A DNA stretch of 64,000 bases from Paragordius varius (Eukaryota; Nematomorpha): positions 11,036,001 to 11,100,000 of the forward strand of contig OZ176051.1 of the NCBI GenBank assembly GCA_964247055.1, in the 5' to 3' direction. Of this stretch, positions 25,866 to 37,775 are shown piece by piece (position 1 is the stretch's first letter; every line of letters begins with the position of its first letter). The notes beneath the pieces are model-generated. The model did not search any database. It was not told the DNA's origin and worked only from the letters and a program-made list of their open reading frames with translations. The translations under genes were made by a program, and so were the position numbers.

Positions 25866-25935
25866 TTAATTTACGGCTTTTAATCGCCTTACTTTATTAG
25901 CTTCCAGTTTCGCCATAGCTCGCTCAAGATAATTT
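25866..25935 (-). other. Possible coding remnant conserved in both duplicate copies
   Basis: Minus strand reads NYLERAMAKLEANKVRRLKAVN then stop. The second copy (about 45643-45715, minus) reads NYQRAMAKQEANKVRRLKAVN and stays open. One difference is an in-frame 3-base indel. It is a basic, helix-prone sequence and no family is recognised. Similarity alone could reflect shared ancestry of the repeat. Confidence 0.25.
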
Positions 25936-26760
25936 TTAATATTTTTGAGTTTAGAAGCACTTTTCCGATATATATTTAAGCCCATTATGATTCAATACTG
26001 CATGTTTTTACTTAAGCGGCAAATGTGACTAGGTCTAATGTTTGTCCTGTTCTCAGATGGGCTAATGAGTTTTTTTAAAAAATTTGATGAAGTTATTTTA
26101 TTGTTGTTTGGAACACTTTTTGAAATAAAAATATTTAATTAGTCTAAATAACATCTTATTTGAATTTCTTAAATATTTTATGAGACATTTTTCATATAAT
26201 TAAAATTAGACACAACTAAATGCATATGGGGGTGATTAAAATGTACAGCATATTATGGTTTTCTCAGCATATACCATATACAATAAATTATAGCTAAAAA
26301 ATATTTTTTTACAAACGGATTTTTTTGATGTCACAATTAAGCGTGTTATATAAAACTCTTTACGCGCCTTCTCGGTAATTTTGCATTTTAATAAATTCAG
26401 TCCGTTTTAGAGCAGGGCAAAAATTTGAGATTTTGGAGATTACATCCAAAATTTCGTTTTATAAAAATATTTTTTCAGAATATATTTCAACAGTTGGATA
26501 TACATTCATTTCAGTATTCCGATTCAAGGAGTCTTTAGGGACCACAGGCCTGTTTAAAATTAAACATTTCTCAAAACCTGGAACAAATTGAAACCAATGC
26601 AGATGTTTGCTTTTATACAACATTGAAATCAATAAAAAAACTTTTTAAAAAAACTTGTTTAATTATTTTATGCAAGGTAAAATTTAGTCATCAAGACATG
26701 TGTTAGCTAACACTGCGTTCGAAATCGGCGGTATAGAAAAATAACCTGTTAAAATAAAAA

Positions 26761-28420
26761 TATTCTGATAGGAAAATATCAGAACCATTATGGTTTTTGG
26801 TTTTGGCTGTTACGAGTGCACATATTTATGTTAAGTGCTCACCAAAAATGTAAAAATTTGCCCACATAAAAATAAATAAATATTTAAGGCGAAAGCTAAA
26901 GCTTCATTCCAAAAAATATCACTAAAAATATCATAAATTACAGAAAAAGGAAAACAATATAATTGAAAAATTTTGATTTTTAAATGTGACCTTCGAAAGT
27001 CTCAATTTTTTTCGCTATTCTAAAATGGGCTGAATCCTTTAAATTAAGAAAATGCCAAGATTGCGCGATAAAAATTTTAAATATAAAATATTTTACATAT
27101 AACACAAGAACGAATGTTTTAATCAAAATTTGGTATAAATGTTAAGCGTGATGAAATTATATTGATTTTTTAATGTCTTAAGGCGTTTTTATACCATTTC
27201 ATTATGTCTTAAAATAGTTAGAAATAGGCTTCAACAAAATTTTACTCAAATTAAATTTTTATGTACGCATTTTCTTTGAAATATTTTTATTGATATCAAA
27301 ATTTACATTATTAAAAATTTTATCGCGCAACTACGGCATTTTTGTTTTTATTGTGAGAAAACAAGTTTATTTTGGAGGAGCAAAAAATTTAAGACTTTAG
27401 ACACACTAAATATTAAATTTATTAAATATAAAATTTAATGAACATGTGCGCAATATTTGATATAAAAAACTTAGGGCCATGTAAAGAAGCTTATTTTTAA
27501 GCTCAATCAACTGGATTATATATTATGAAAAGACATAGGTTTGAGAGGCGGTTAAAAATTCTTATTAATATGATGGAAAACAGTTCTACACGCGATTTAT
27601 ATGTGGGTCTTACTGAAAAGTTTTTAAATGATTTGTTGATATCTGTGAATCTTTATGAATAATGTATTTTAGCATCGGCGATAAGCCTAAGACTGGAAGG
27701 CTTTAGCCGAAGAAATGACCGATTGGGATACAAAGTAACCGTGGGATAATCGATATATGTTATAAATATAATTTTGATATTTGTATAAAAAATATGCTTA
27801 TTTATTGTGTAAAAATAAATTATAAATTATTAAGTCTTATTTCGTTTCGGTATATTCCTGCCTGATGGCTATTAGAATAGAAGCTCTATGATTTTCTGAT
27901 ATTGGGTTCGCTAAATCATTTACGTCAATATTACCTATCGGTTTTATATGCTTTAATTGCCATGCAAAGATATACCAGTTCTTCCCACTATCATAAGTAT
28001 GTTGCAGAGATACATGTCTAAAATATACTAAAATATACTCGATACTATTTCTGTGGTTTCAGCGAGGATAAATAATATTTATTTGACATATTCCAAATTA
28101 ATGAAAATATTTTCCATAACGTACCAATACTATAAAATTTGCATTTGGACTAATACAGTTTTCAGATTCCAAAAATTCTTTTTAGTTCTCCAGATATCGG
28201 CTTTATAACCTCAATACTCAGTAACCAAGCTCAAAAATTCCTTTATCTCAACAGGATGACGAAGGCTCATTCACCTCGATTAGTAATCCATGTGAAGAAC
28301 CGGCTCAACAGGCTCATTCACAAAGACCTTACTATTAAAAGTAAATAACTTTCTAACACTCATGAGGGCCAAAAGAAAAAGCACCATGTTCCTGATACAT
28401 TTTTCTGTCAAGAGATATAT
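26761..28420. mobile_element. Foldback family A, copy interrupted by ~0.9 kb
   Basis: The left terminus is TATTCTGATAGGAAAATATC and the right terminus, read inward, is ATATCTCTTGACAGAAAAAT. Inner arms carry the matching pair 'gcgcgataaaaattttaaa' and 'aaaattttatcgcgc'. Relative to the copy at 52580-53420 there is extra sequence at about 27430-28335. That stretch holds only a 45-codon frame (27525-27662, plus) of unknown nature and a repeated 'aggctcattcac'. Confidence 0.6.
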
Positions 28421-29048
28421 ATTTTATCATGTTTTTGTGTGGATACTATGGAAAATATAAAAATAAAATTAACCACTTTTTCCGTTTATTTAAATCTAAG
28501 TAAGATGTGATTAAAAATTAGCGTTAGACATTAGATAAAAATGTTATAAAAAAATGGTGTCAAAATAGTTTAATATTTAACTTTAAAACTAATTTTATAT
28601 AATTTGCCTTATTAATATAATTTTTACTGGTATAGGAGCATAATTTTAATTAAAACCGTTTCTTTCAAAAATATCAACATATATATAGTCGGTTAACCAG
28701 ATATCCCAATTTATCGAAGTGTTAATATAAAATAAAGCCACCGAAAAATAGGAATAGATGTGGGATTGCTTTTCAATATGGAATCACCACAAAAATAATA
28801 ACTTACTTATATCACTAGTATGGCCAAGATGCACCTTATACTGATATATATATTATAAATTCTCTTAAATTTTACAATAACATATTTGTTTAATGTATTA
28901 TCTATGCCATATATAATGACCAATTTCTTAGTTAAGGATCCCTAGCATTAACACTTCATTACTTTAATAAACTCCAGTTTTGAAAGTTATTTAATTTAAA
29001 TTTAATTGCCAATCATTGTCTCATATGTTACATGATTGTATTTTCAGT

Positions 29049-29307
29049 TTTGTGACTTCAAGAGTCTTAATGTTTGAATTTAAATTTTTAGTTTTAAGTT
29101 AGTAAATTTATAAAATTAGGTTAAAAAATAATAAAATAAATGCAAAAATTATGGTTAAATTAAAACTTAAAAATTTTTTAGGACCAACTTGTAATGTTCA
29201 TGGACCAACTTAAAGTGTTTAAGAAGAAGTTTTCAAGGATCAACTTGAAATGTTTAAGGACCACTTGAAGTGTTCAAGCACACTCTTGAAAAGCAAATGG
29301 TATATAT
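29049..29307. mobile_element. Foldback family B, copy 1
   Basis: The right part contains three or four tandem forms of 'ggaccaacttgaagtgtt' and ends 'cactcttgaaaagcaaatgg'. The left part has the reverse, 'gacttcaagagtctta'. It matches 31832-32311 and 61865-62342. Confidence 0.5.
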
Positions 29308-29309
29308 TA

Positions 29310-30341
29310 TCTGAGAATGACGAAATGATTAGCGATGGACAATATTTTAAATTAATTAAATGATTGATTTCCATCAAAATTACCTGTTTTTTTATCAAAA
29401 AACCGGTAAATATTTATAACTACCCCTGGTAATTCATTTCTTATGGTATATAAGACTTAAGCATTTTTGAATGGATAAGTTATATAAAAATTTGAAGGCG
29501 CTTAAATATGCTCTGCTAGCCGTAACACTTTAACACCTAGATAAATATCTTTACCCGTTTAGACTTCGAAATTGTAGTTTACCAATATCTTTTAAATACT
29601 ATTGTTCATGGAATGAAAACTCGAATTTTTACTTCCTCATACACTTAACAAACTCCTTGAGCAGAATTTGCTTTTTAGAACTTCTTTATATTGATTTAAC
29701 TTCGTTCCAAATTTCTTTCCATTCCGTCGTGAATTTTATATCTGCGAAGATAATCATCAAATAAATTGAAATAATGAAGGATGGATATATAATTAAATTT
29801 GGTATTTGGATTAAAAAGTTAGGTTTTGTAAAACCTAATGCTATATCAGTCTTAATACCATAAAATATGGTACTATTAATATATCATCATTTCCCCCTAT
29901 ACTTATTCTGTCAACTAAAGAAGGGGTTACCGATAAAATTGCAAAGGCCAAAAATTATTAATCACGTAGTCGAATTTAAAATAAATCAATACGATATACG
30001 CTAATGGCCCATAACATAATTTGTTTTTGCATATAGGAAAGTTTTATTCAATAATAATAATTATTATGGACCCATGATTAAGATTGATGAAGCTACTGCG
30101 ACTGGCTAAATATATTGTGTTTTAAACTAAATTTAGCTCTTCAAATTTAAAATATTCGGTTTGTAAGATAAACCAATCTATACAAAAATCCTCAATAAAT
30201 ACCATGTCAATAAAACCAAATTTATTAAATACATAAGTAATTTGTAGATTGGCTAAATTGATAAAGGCAAATATGGTACAATAAATTAATCAAATGCTTG
30301 AAATTTTTACTTAAATTATTCCATTCTCTATGTTTTTTAGT
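29310..30341. other. AT-rich stretch, downstream of the sulfotransferase
   Basis: This holds the presumed 3' untranslated region and flank of the minus-strand sulfotransferase. No other gene or repeat is recognised. Confidence 0.4.
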
Positions 30342-31579
30342 TTAATTTGTTAATAAATCCGGATTACTGTTTAATTGTTTAAGGAATAATGGATCTTTCG
30401 GGTAAAACAAAGCGTAATCATATCTAAATAGATTAACCAACTTTTTCAACAATTCGTTTGGAATATGATCGATAATTTCCTGATCTTTCGCATCGAAATC
30501 TCGAAAACTTTGGGTGTTTGTTAATGATTTTTGATCATCAACCACATCATTATAATTGGGAGACAATGTTGTCGCGTATTTTGGCGCCTCGTGGCTAGCC
30601 AAATAAAAAGGATTAAATGGTAAATTATCCCATCTCGTCCGTTTAAGGATGTAGGGTATATCTTGTAGACGATTTTCATGTTTACCGATGAAATCGTAAT
30701 TGTAAGCACAAGGATTACATGTCTCGACTATAGGTGCCCAGTGTTGATTCATTAAAAATGAGTATTTACTTTTGGGATACGCTGTCTCAATATTCACTAC
30801 AAAATGGATAAATTCTGCTAAACTAATATTGGATGTTGATTTAACATAAGTTAGTGGTGATGAAAAATTTATGAAATTCCCCATGTTAATAGTCTTTTTA
30901 ATGTATTTCCCATACCTTTGTTGGAAATAGCGGTTTTTCCAATAAAATTTACTTCGATAAGCTGAGAGCATACGGTGAAGGGGATGTCGAACAAAAGTGA
31001 AACTAAAACCTACCTTCTTTAAATCAGTCGTGTTGGAAGAATAACCTTTACTATTTACTTTGTTATTTAATCTAATATAAGGGTAGTTTTGAATAACAAA
31101 CCCCAGACTCTTATATATAGCTTTCAAGTGTTGTAGTGATGTTTCTAATGTGGAATTTTGAGATAAAGCTATTAAACTTTTCCAAGCGGTGGATGAGGCT
31201 TTTGGCACATAACAATACAACACTTTTTTATTGTATTTCATCATATCATCTCCAGTTAGAAAGTGGTTTTTTTTGGACGACATTATAATCGAGTATAAAG
31301 AGTTAAATAGGATGTTTCGAGACCAGGGACCAAAATTACCAATTAAATGCATGGAATCCGAATAATCATTACGATTTTTTGAAAGCCGGTCAATATTATT
31401 GCATACAAAATTTCGCCATGATCTTTCATCCAAACTCGGCATATCATTCATGGAATTCATAGATGCGGTGTAGTTTATTGCCATATCTGTTGTATCATAG
31501 GTTACCAAAGATGTTAATTTCTGCCTATATATGCCTAAGGTTTGATTGTTTGATGTGTGGACATATTTGTTGAGCAAGT
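30342..31579 (-). CDS. Carbohydrate sulfotransferase (CHST8-14 type), catalytic exon
   Basis: Golgi sulfotransferase that moves sulfate from PAPS to a glycan, probably a glycosaminoglycan (family knowledge, Sulfotransfer_2). Counting from the TTG at 31577, the 5'-phosphosulfate loop is VPKASSTAWK (124-133). The 3'-phosphate motif is TFVRHPLHRMLSAYRSKF (194-211). The conserved HWAPIVETCNPC (279-290) is followed by YDFIGKHE (294-301), and the closing FRYDYALFYP is at 384-393. About 411 residues are encoded in one exon without breaks. There is no ATG at its head: the frame is entered through an acceptor (…GTATAG before 31579). The start codon and the type II membrane anchor must therefore lie in an upstream exon (higher coordinates) that was not found. 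Confidence 0.85.
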
Positions 31580-31674
31580 CTATACATAATAAAAATGATT
31601 AAACACGCATCTTAATAAATATTTCTATCTAAAGCATTTTCTCTTAATATTTCTTAACTTGAATTCCATATATT

Positions 31675-31700
31675 TATATATATATATATATATATAATAT
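31675..31700. repeat. Short (TA)n tract
   Basis: TA dinucleotide run just upstream of the sulfotransferase exon. Confidence 0.7.
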
Positions 31701-31831
31701 ATATTGATAAATTATTTTAGGTGTAATAGGGTCAAAATATTAATATATTTTTTAACAAATATAAAAACATATGTTAGTTATAACGCTTTCCATACCCTTC
31801 ATAATAATAAATCTCCTTTTCTATTTTGTAC

Positions 31832-32311
31832 ATATACCATATGCACTTCAAGAGTCTCCTTAAACACTTCAAGTTTATCCTTAAAATTTTTTAATTTAAC
31901 TATACTTATTGCATTTATTTTATTATTTTTTAACTAATTTTCTTTATTTATTATATAATCATTTTAAATTAAAATTTTTTAGTTCAAAACACTTTTTTTG
32001 TTTTAACTAATTTAATCTAAAATTAATAACTTTTAATTTTTCAATTAAAAATTGTGAGTAATAACCCAGAAAACTTATATATTTTAAATTACGTGTTATA
32101 AATATCCAAAATAATTTTAAGAAATTAATAAAGATATATTTGAAAGATTAAAAGTTGATATTGATTTAAAATTATGTTAAATCACATAAAATAGAAAAGA
32201 TAAAATAGTTTAACAATATACGATTTGAATGAAAAGGTTGAAATTAAAACAAAAAAGTCAAAGGACCAACTTGAAGTGTTAAAGGACACTCTTGAAGTGC
32301 AAATGGTATAT
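31832..32311. mobile_element. Foldback family B, copy 2 (480 bp)
   Basis: The left end is ATATACCATATGCACTTCAA and the right end, read inward, is ATATACCATTTGCACTTCAA. The arms stay similar for about 60 bp ('gagtctccttaaacacttcaag' against 'gagtgtcctttaacacttcaag'). The interior is A/T-rich and non-coding. Confidence 0.75.
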
Positions 32312-33268
32312 CGAAAAAGAACAAAAACTTTCAAATGTGTAAATTAGCGTTGACTATAACTAATTAATTTTAATTTAGTGTTAATAAATTCATATTATTA
32401 TATAGTTGTATTTATTAGATGATAATACTGAAAAATTTGTGTATATCTTTTGCATAATGATTTTATACTATATGAATTTTTTCTAATTTAAATTTAATTT
32501 CATTTTTTATGGCATGTGTATTTACGGTTAAATAACCAATATTAAAGATATTTGAATTAATGGTATATTGGATCATGTTAATTATAGGTGTAATTTGATA
32601 AATGGACCTTAGCAAAATTAAAATTATTAATAAATATCATTTCATTAAAAAATCCTTCTAACATAAGGATATCTTATAGGATGTTATTAAGTTTGGTTTT
32701 CAAATGGTTAAAATAGAAACAGTTAATCTGACTTTTGAATGCAATCATAACAGCCTATCAATTGATAAATGTCAAATTTTTAAGTTAATTATAATCAATG
32801 CTTTTTACAATGTTATTATAATGGCAATTTTGAAATAGATAAAATTCAAATTCTGCCCTTACGATTTGAGGAGACCATTCATCTTATGTGATAAATATAT
32901 GAAAGTTTTCAATTTAAGTGTAAAAACGGGCGAAGTCCGGACGTGAATGCCCCCATAACCTGTAAGATCTGACCCTAATTTTGCCATTAATGTTTCAAAG
33001 TTAATATTCACATATAGGGGCGTTGGAAAGGCAGCCCAGTTAAAATATATTTAGACATCCTGCGAAGTTTTATGTGATAAGATTCCTCATAACCTACTAT
33101 TGAGGCATCTTCAAAATTATTGGTAGTTTTGGGTTGAATGGGTGTAATCGGCTTTGTTCACAAGTGTTTTAGCCTTTTGAAAAATATTTTCATGGTGTTT
33201 TGTCCAGTCCTATTTTGTTTTATCCACTGATAATTTGTGTAATTCATCTATAAAGAGACTTAATGATG

Positions 33269-33276
33269 GTATAAAT
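33269..33276 (+). repeat. 8-bp target site duplication, left (GTATAAAT)
   Basis: Identical to 35652-35659, directly flanking hAT-2. Confidence 0.85.
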
Positions 33277-35651
33277 CAGTGGTACTCACCAAAAAAATTT
33301 GACGGGCCAAATAAAATATATTTTTTTTCGAGGGCCATGAACCTTATAATGGCAAACTTTCATAGCTATTTGACACATATTTACACTCTATATCAGCACA
33401 ATGAATTTTTTGCGGATCGCATAATCCAGCTAAAAACTCGTTTTGCTCCATTTAGTTTAAAAAATAAAAATATTTTGATAACAGCTTGATAAATTTGGTT
33501 TCCCCTCATGACAGGCCAATCTTAATACGTCGTTCATATGATCATCGGTTAAGCAGTTTCTGTATTTATTCTTGAGATATTTTATTTTTGAATATGACGT
33601 CTCGCACGTATAAGTTGAGGGAAAAAGAGTTAGGAAAATTTCAGCACATTTTTTTATATTTTCATATTTATTTGGCACATCTTGCTAAAACTCTACATAT
33701 CTTTCTTCTCTACGATTCTCTTTGAATATTTAAATAGGGATTTTGAAACCTACGAAGTCTTCAATGATATGCACCCGATCAAAACCGAAATGTTCAAGTT
33801 GCTTAATGCTGGATATATCCATATACCAAGGATTTTCAACGAGTTTTAAGCAATATTTAATATATCTTAATTTTTGAAATCTGAATATCTCATTAGATAA
33901 AAATGTTAGATGATCTATTATTAAATTAATCTCCACGGTAAATTCCATATTTTCTTCATGAACCGTTTTAATTGAACATAGGAGTGTTTAATTTATAAAA
34001 TCTAGTTTATATTATTAATTTTTAAATGATATTTCATTAGCAAATTGAGTTATTATTTTGCTTCCTTGACGACGTATTAAAAATGTTTATAAGTAATGTC
34101 GCAAAGGTAGGCTAATAAAACCCACCATATGTCACTATTAATTTCCTCGTCAAACTTTCTGTTATCTTTTATAAATAATAGAAAAATCTATTTAATACTT
34201 TGCTAAGGCTTGGCCATCTCACAGCGGTGTACAAAAGAATATAATCAAACTCCCTCTGGATATCTTTCACAAGGTTTTTGAATTTACGGCGGTTGAATTT
34301 TCTGCCACGGATGTGGTTAACTATATTAGCAATCGTTTAAACTAATGAATTGAGTGATTCATCTTTTACACGCGAAACCAAGTTTGGTGAATAAAGCAGT
34401 GAAAGGATAAAATATTTTGTATATTTGCTTTTCAAAAGAGGAATAAATCCTTTGGTTATTCTAATCATAGAGGGACAGCCATCTGTGCAGATCGAAGCCG
34501 ATTTTTCATAGATATACCATTATTATCGAAAATAGTTTTAATTATTTCGAGAAAATCACTTCTTTTCGTGGTATTATTCTTTAGTAAAAATTTTAAATAT
34601 TTATCGTTGATTATGTTGCCGTTGCAAAATCTTACAAAGAGCGCACATTGAGGTGTTGTACTAATATCAGTGCTAGAATCAATAGTATTACTAAAATATT
34701 TGCAGTTTTTCAGAGCCAATAATGTATCGTTAAAAATATATTAATACATATCTTCAATGCGTCCAGCACATGTTCAGAAAGTTGAAGTTTTTTAATTTGC
34801 CTCATGATTTGATCTTTATATGGAAAACCATTTATTAGACATTCTTTTAGTTGGAAATCAGTAAACGGTTTCATATTTTTTCCTAAAATATAAATTTCAT
34901 ACGAAGCTAATTATACAACTTTTTCCTGGAAGAAAGCTATGGACATAATAGATTTTCCTTTCTGGTATAATTCCTTAATCTATTTATATTTTTCGTTTTT
35001 CCTCATGATTTTCTGGTAATTTATGAGAAAAATGGATTGTAAAATTCTTTCAATATTGTATTTTTTATAATTATGTTGTCCTTACATATAAGGCTAGTAA
35101 CAACATTTTTATTTTAAAGGACAAAAAATTTCCCATTCTTATTTAAAGGGCGATTTTCATCGGATAATTTACGTTTTTTAGCATTAGATGTCATCCTTTG
35201 AAATTATGTTTAAATATTATGTAAATTTTTTTAAAAAATAGGAATATTTGATATTCTATAAAAAAAACAGGTCGAAATTTAATGATGTGGATTTGAAAAA
35301 TATTTATGGGAATGAGTTATATAAAATGAGGCAGGATAGCTATATAAAAATTATGTATAAAGTTTGGGTGAAGGCTTGCTTAAATACAAAAAAGGAATAC
35401 AATAAAAATTTCAAAATAGAAAAGAAAATAGAATAGAGAAACAACGTGTGCCAAAATTTTGAAATTATTTTAATGTAGGGAAATTTTTCTACATATCGAA
35501 TTGGGTAAAAAATAAAAACTACCAAAATTAAATCTAAAGAAAATAATTATTAATATTAAAATAATCGAAAATTTATTTATGTGTTAAAGTGCAATTTTAA
35601 AGCACTCTTAAGGCCGCCTGCGGCCCGCGGGCCGCGGTTTGAGTATCACTG
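33277..35651 (-). mobile_element. hAT DNA transposon (hAT-2), 2375 bp, dead
   Basis: Terminal inverted repeats are CAGTGGTACTCA on the left and CAGTGATACTCA read inward from the right. G/C-rich subterminal sequence follows ('gcggcccgcgggccgc' on the right), as in Charlie-like hAT elements. A perfect GTATAAAT duplication flanks it. Transposase remnants of the GTF2IRD2/FAM200 type read on the minus strand from about 34720 to 33457. It lies inside a Gypsy fossil. Confidence 0.85.
33457..34735 (-). pseudogene. hAT transposase (GTF2IRD2/FAM200-like), broken
   Basis: In minus-strand order: 34719-34465 carries the first catalytic block FSNTIDSSTDIS with FVRFCNG, matching the 'DESTDVSDTAQL' region of Charlie transposases. 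A middle piece lies at 33948-33730. The C-terminal dimerisation domain at 33678-33457 reads FLTLFPSTYTCETSYSKIKY with YRNCLTDDHMNDVLRLA. The pieces are separated by stops and frame changes and the N-terminal zinc finger is missing, so the gene is dead. Confidence 0.75.
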
Positions 35652-35659
35652 GTATAAAT
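35652..35659 (+). repeat. 8-bp target site duplication, right (GTATAAAT)
   Basis: Exact match to 33269-33276. Confidence 0.85.
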
Positions 35660-36299
35660 TATGCGAGAAAATTTAAGAACCCTAAAAAGGATCTCAGTGT
35701 CGTTTTGTCGCTCCGCGTTGGACAATAATGAATCGCTTTGATTTTACTTGGGCACGGTTTTAATACTGTATCTTAAGTATTCTACACGGAGTTTTGAAAC
35801 TTTTAATTTATCTCTGAATTTGAAATCCACACTTTCAATTCGTTATAACACTTCACATAAATTTTAACGTCTATCTGTTTCGCCGGTAATACATCATTTA
35901 AACACGGCTACCCCCTTACAATATCTTAATAACTTCTCCATTATTTGTTGGAAAAACTGGGTCACAATTTAAGCCGATTGGCATGCGTTTAACTTTGAAA
36001 ACCCTATATGCGTTGATATAGTTAACAGATTTCGACTTCCCGTTTGTACGGGTATCTGTAGATAAACGTCTTTGAGGTCGAGTGTTGGGAATGCTTTAGA
36101 GTAGGAAATACTAGCGATCAGGTAATTAACGTTAGAATTACTGTGCTACTCTGATATGGGGGTCAATACTTACTTTAAAATCGGCACATATTCTAACTTC
36201 TCCATTCGGCTTTAGTATATTTATCGTTGGGCAGGCCTAATTTATGCGGGCTGTGTCGGATTGCCAGGTTCAATTATCTTAAGGTTTACAAGTCCTTTT

Positions 36300-37740
36300 A
36301 CGGGAAGCAAAGCTTTTGTGATAGCATTAGAAAGATTTAAAACATTTTTATACAGCCGAAAATTTGAAATTCTCAACGATAATAAACCGCTTATCAAATT
36401 ATTTGGGTCACAGGAGAACTAAGCAGTGTTAATAATAGATTGCGATAAATAAATAAGACATCAAATTTTGGTTATATAAAAAAAGATAACTAGCAGTTTG
36501 TCTCTCTAGATTACCTGTAAATAACCACCGATGGCAGCGAGATAGATGACAAAATTATATATCAGGTTCAAATTTGGTCTAGTGAAACAAATCTAAATAA
36601 AGAACATCTATACAAGGAAACTATGAATGTGGTAAACAAATAAAAAAGCGCTTAAGATCTAGTTTGAACGACTCGTTAGCCGGTTTAAATGATCGAAAAA
36701 ACTAAAACGGGAAATTCTAGAGTACTTAACGGGACATCCCGGAATTAATGCGACAAACTATTGTGTCGCCAAGATAGGTATACTGACCGGGACTAAATCA
36801 AGACATTGAAAAGTGGATAAAAAATTGCCACGAATGTCAAACAGACGCCCAAATATATCTGAAAACCCAACATACAGTGGAGTTAAAAACATATGGGAAC
36901 GACAATATATAGATATTGCCGGTCCCGTAGCATATTGATTGGTATTAATCGACCACTGTACACCATGGGATGAAGTAGAAAGTACAAGAACCGTTAATAT
37001 TACAAATATATTAAAATGTTTTTGTCGTTTCGGGTACCCCGAGATGATAATATCAGTCAACGTGTATTTTTAATAATGAGTTTCAAAACACTCTGGCATG
37101 ATCAATTAGACACGTCAAGTTAGCACAATACCATCCACGGATCAACGGTTTAGTAGAGAGGGTGATCTATGCTTTTAAACTCACTAGACACCGACCGACG
37201 ACTCAACCAAACCTTGTGGGCTTATAGAAACACCCCTCATTCTTCCATCAAGGAAATCCAACTTAAAACTTACAATTCAAAGTAACTTGGTTGAAAACGA
37301 CACCAGCGGAATTTTTAGATAGCCTCGACATACAAAAAATATTTAGAAAAGAAAGAAAATGTACATTGAAAACAAACTTACTACAGAATGGAGGGAAGGA
37401 GTCGTTTTGGATAGAACAGGGTGGTTGTTATAATGATGGATGACAAAAAGGTAGTAAAAACAAAGTTGATCATCCAAGATGCCGGGGGTATTCGGAGAGC
37501 AGTAGTGACGAGTCATACAAGAAGGAATCAACAACTGACATTGGCGCACACAAGCCATATTATGAGGGGGTTAATCAAATTTGGTAAAACGAATAAGAAT
37601 GACAAGCTGGATGAGGGTGGTAACAGAATCACAGATAATACAACAATGGGTTTCGACAAGTATTATGACGGGTTAATCAAATGGTCAAATGAACAAGGAT
37701 GACAATCTAGAGGTGGTAACACAATCAATGGCAATACAAG
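36300..37740 (+). mobile_element. Gypsy-type LTR retroelement fossil, plus strand
   Basis: RNase H sequence near 36330-36420 (FKTFLYSRKFEI) is followed by integrase sequence at about 36700-37270, including a TLWAYRNTPHSS-type C-terminal block near 37210-37250. With the minus-strand piece to its left it makes a divergent, head-to-head pair that meets near 36300. It is broken in many places. The tail carries two ~105-bp tandem repeats. Confidence 0.65.
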
Positions 37741-37775
37741 AATGGGTTCCGAACGAAAGCTAGGGTATGAGGGCA
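37568..37775 (+). repeat. Two tandem ~105-bp repeats in the Gypsy tail
   Basis: 'gggttaatcaaatttggt' and 'gggttaatcaaatggtcaaa' each open a unit containing 'gaggtggtaacacaatc' or its near match and 'acaatgggtt/agaatgggtt'. The units are about 80% alike by eye. Confidence 0.6.

Larger units (their letters stand above)
25410..29020. repeat. Long duplicated segment, copy 1
   Basis: Block by block it matches 45340-45809 (blocks 25410-26035) and 51851-54110 (blocks 26037-29020). Examples are 'atggttttctcagcatatacca', 'gcttttaatcgccttacttta' and 'agttaaggatccc/gttaaggacccg'. Inside are a family A foldback (26761-28420) and, at 28440-28680, a reversed, diverged relative of the TTAA MITE at 54914-55492. 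It is either a segmental duplication or a long composite repeat. Copies differ by many substitutions and small indels. Confidence 0.65.
32880..36300 (-). mobile_element. Gypsy-type LTR retroelement fossil, minus strand, split by hAT-2
   Basis: Reverse transcriptase sequence reads leftwards from about 36290 (KPNGEVRICADF) through LDLKDVYLQIPV near 36080 to about 35690. RNase H-like sequence (KAKTLVNKADYTH, near 33130-33190) lies beyond the hAT at 33277-35651. The hAT therefore landed inside this fossil. It is broken in many places and no LTR was seen. The neighbouring plus-strand piece at 36300-37740 runs in the opposite direction. Confidence 0.65.

Noticed and set aside
27525-27662. 45-codon frame starting MKRHRFERRLKI
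   Set aside because: Present only in the extra 0.9 kb of one repeat copy, with no recognisable family.
27660-27730. tRNA-like hairpin around 'aagcctaagactggaaggctt'
   Set aside because: No T-loop GTTCRAAYC consensus and no acceptor stem.
28690-28840. Further copies of the micro-exon gene in the duplicated segments
   Set aside because: Only the 'ggttaaccgatata'-type donor region is shared; no Val-Pro exon could be read.
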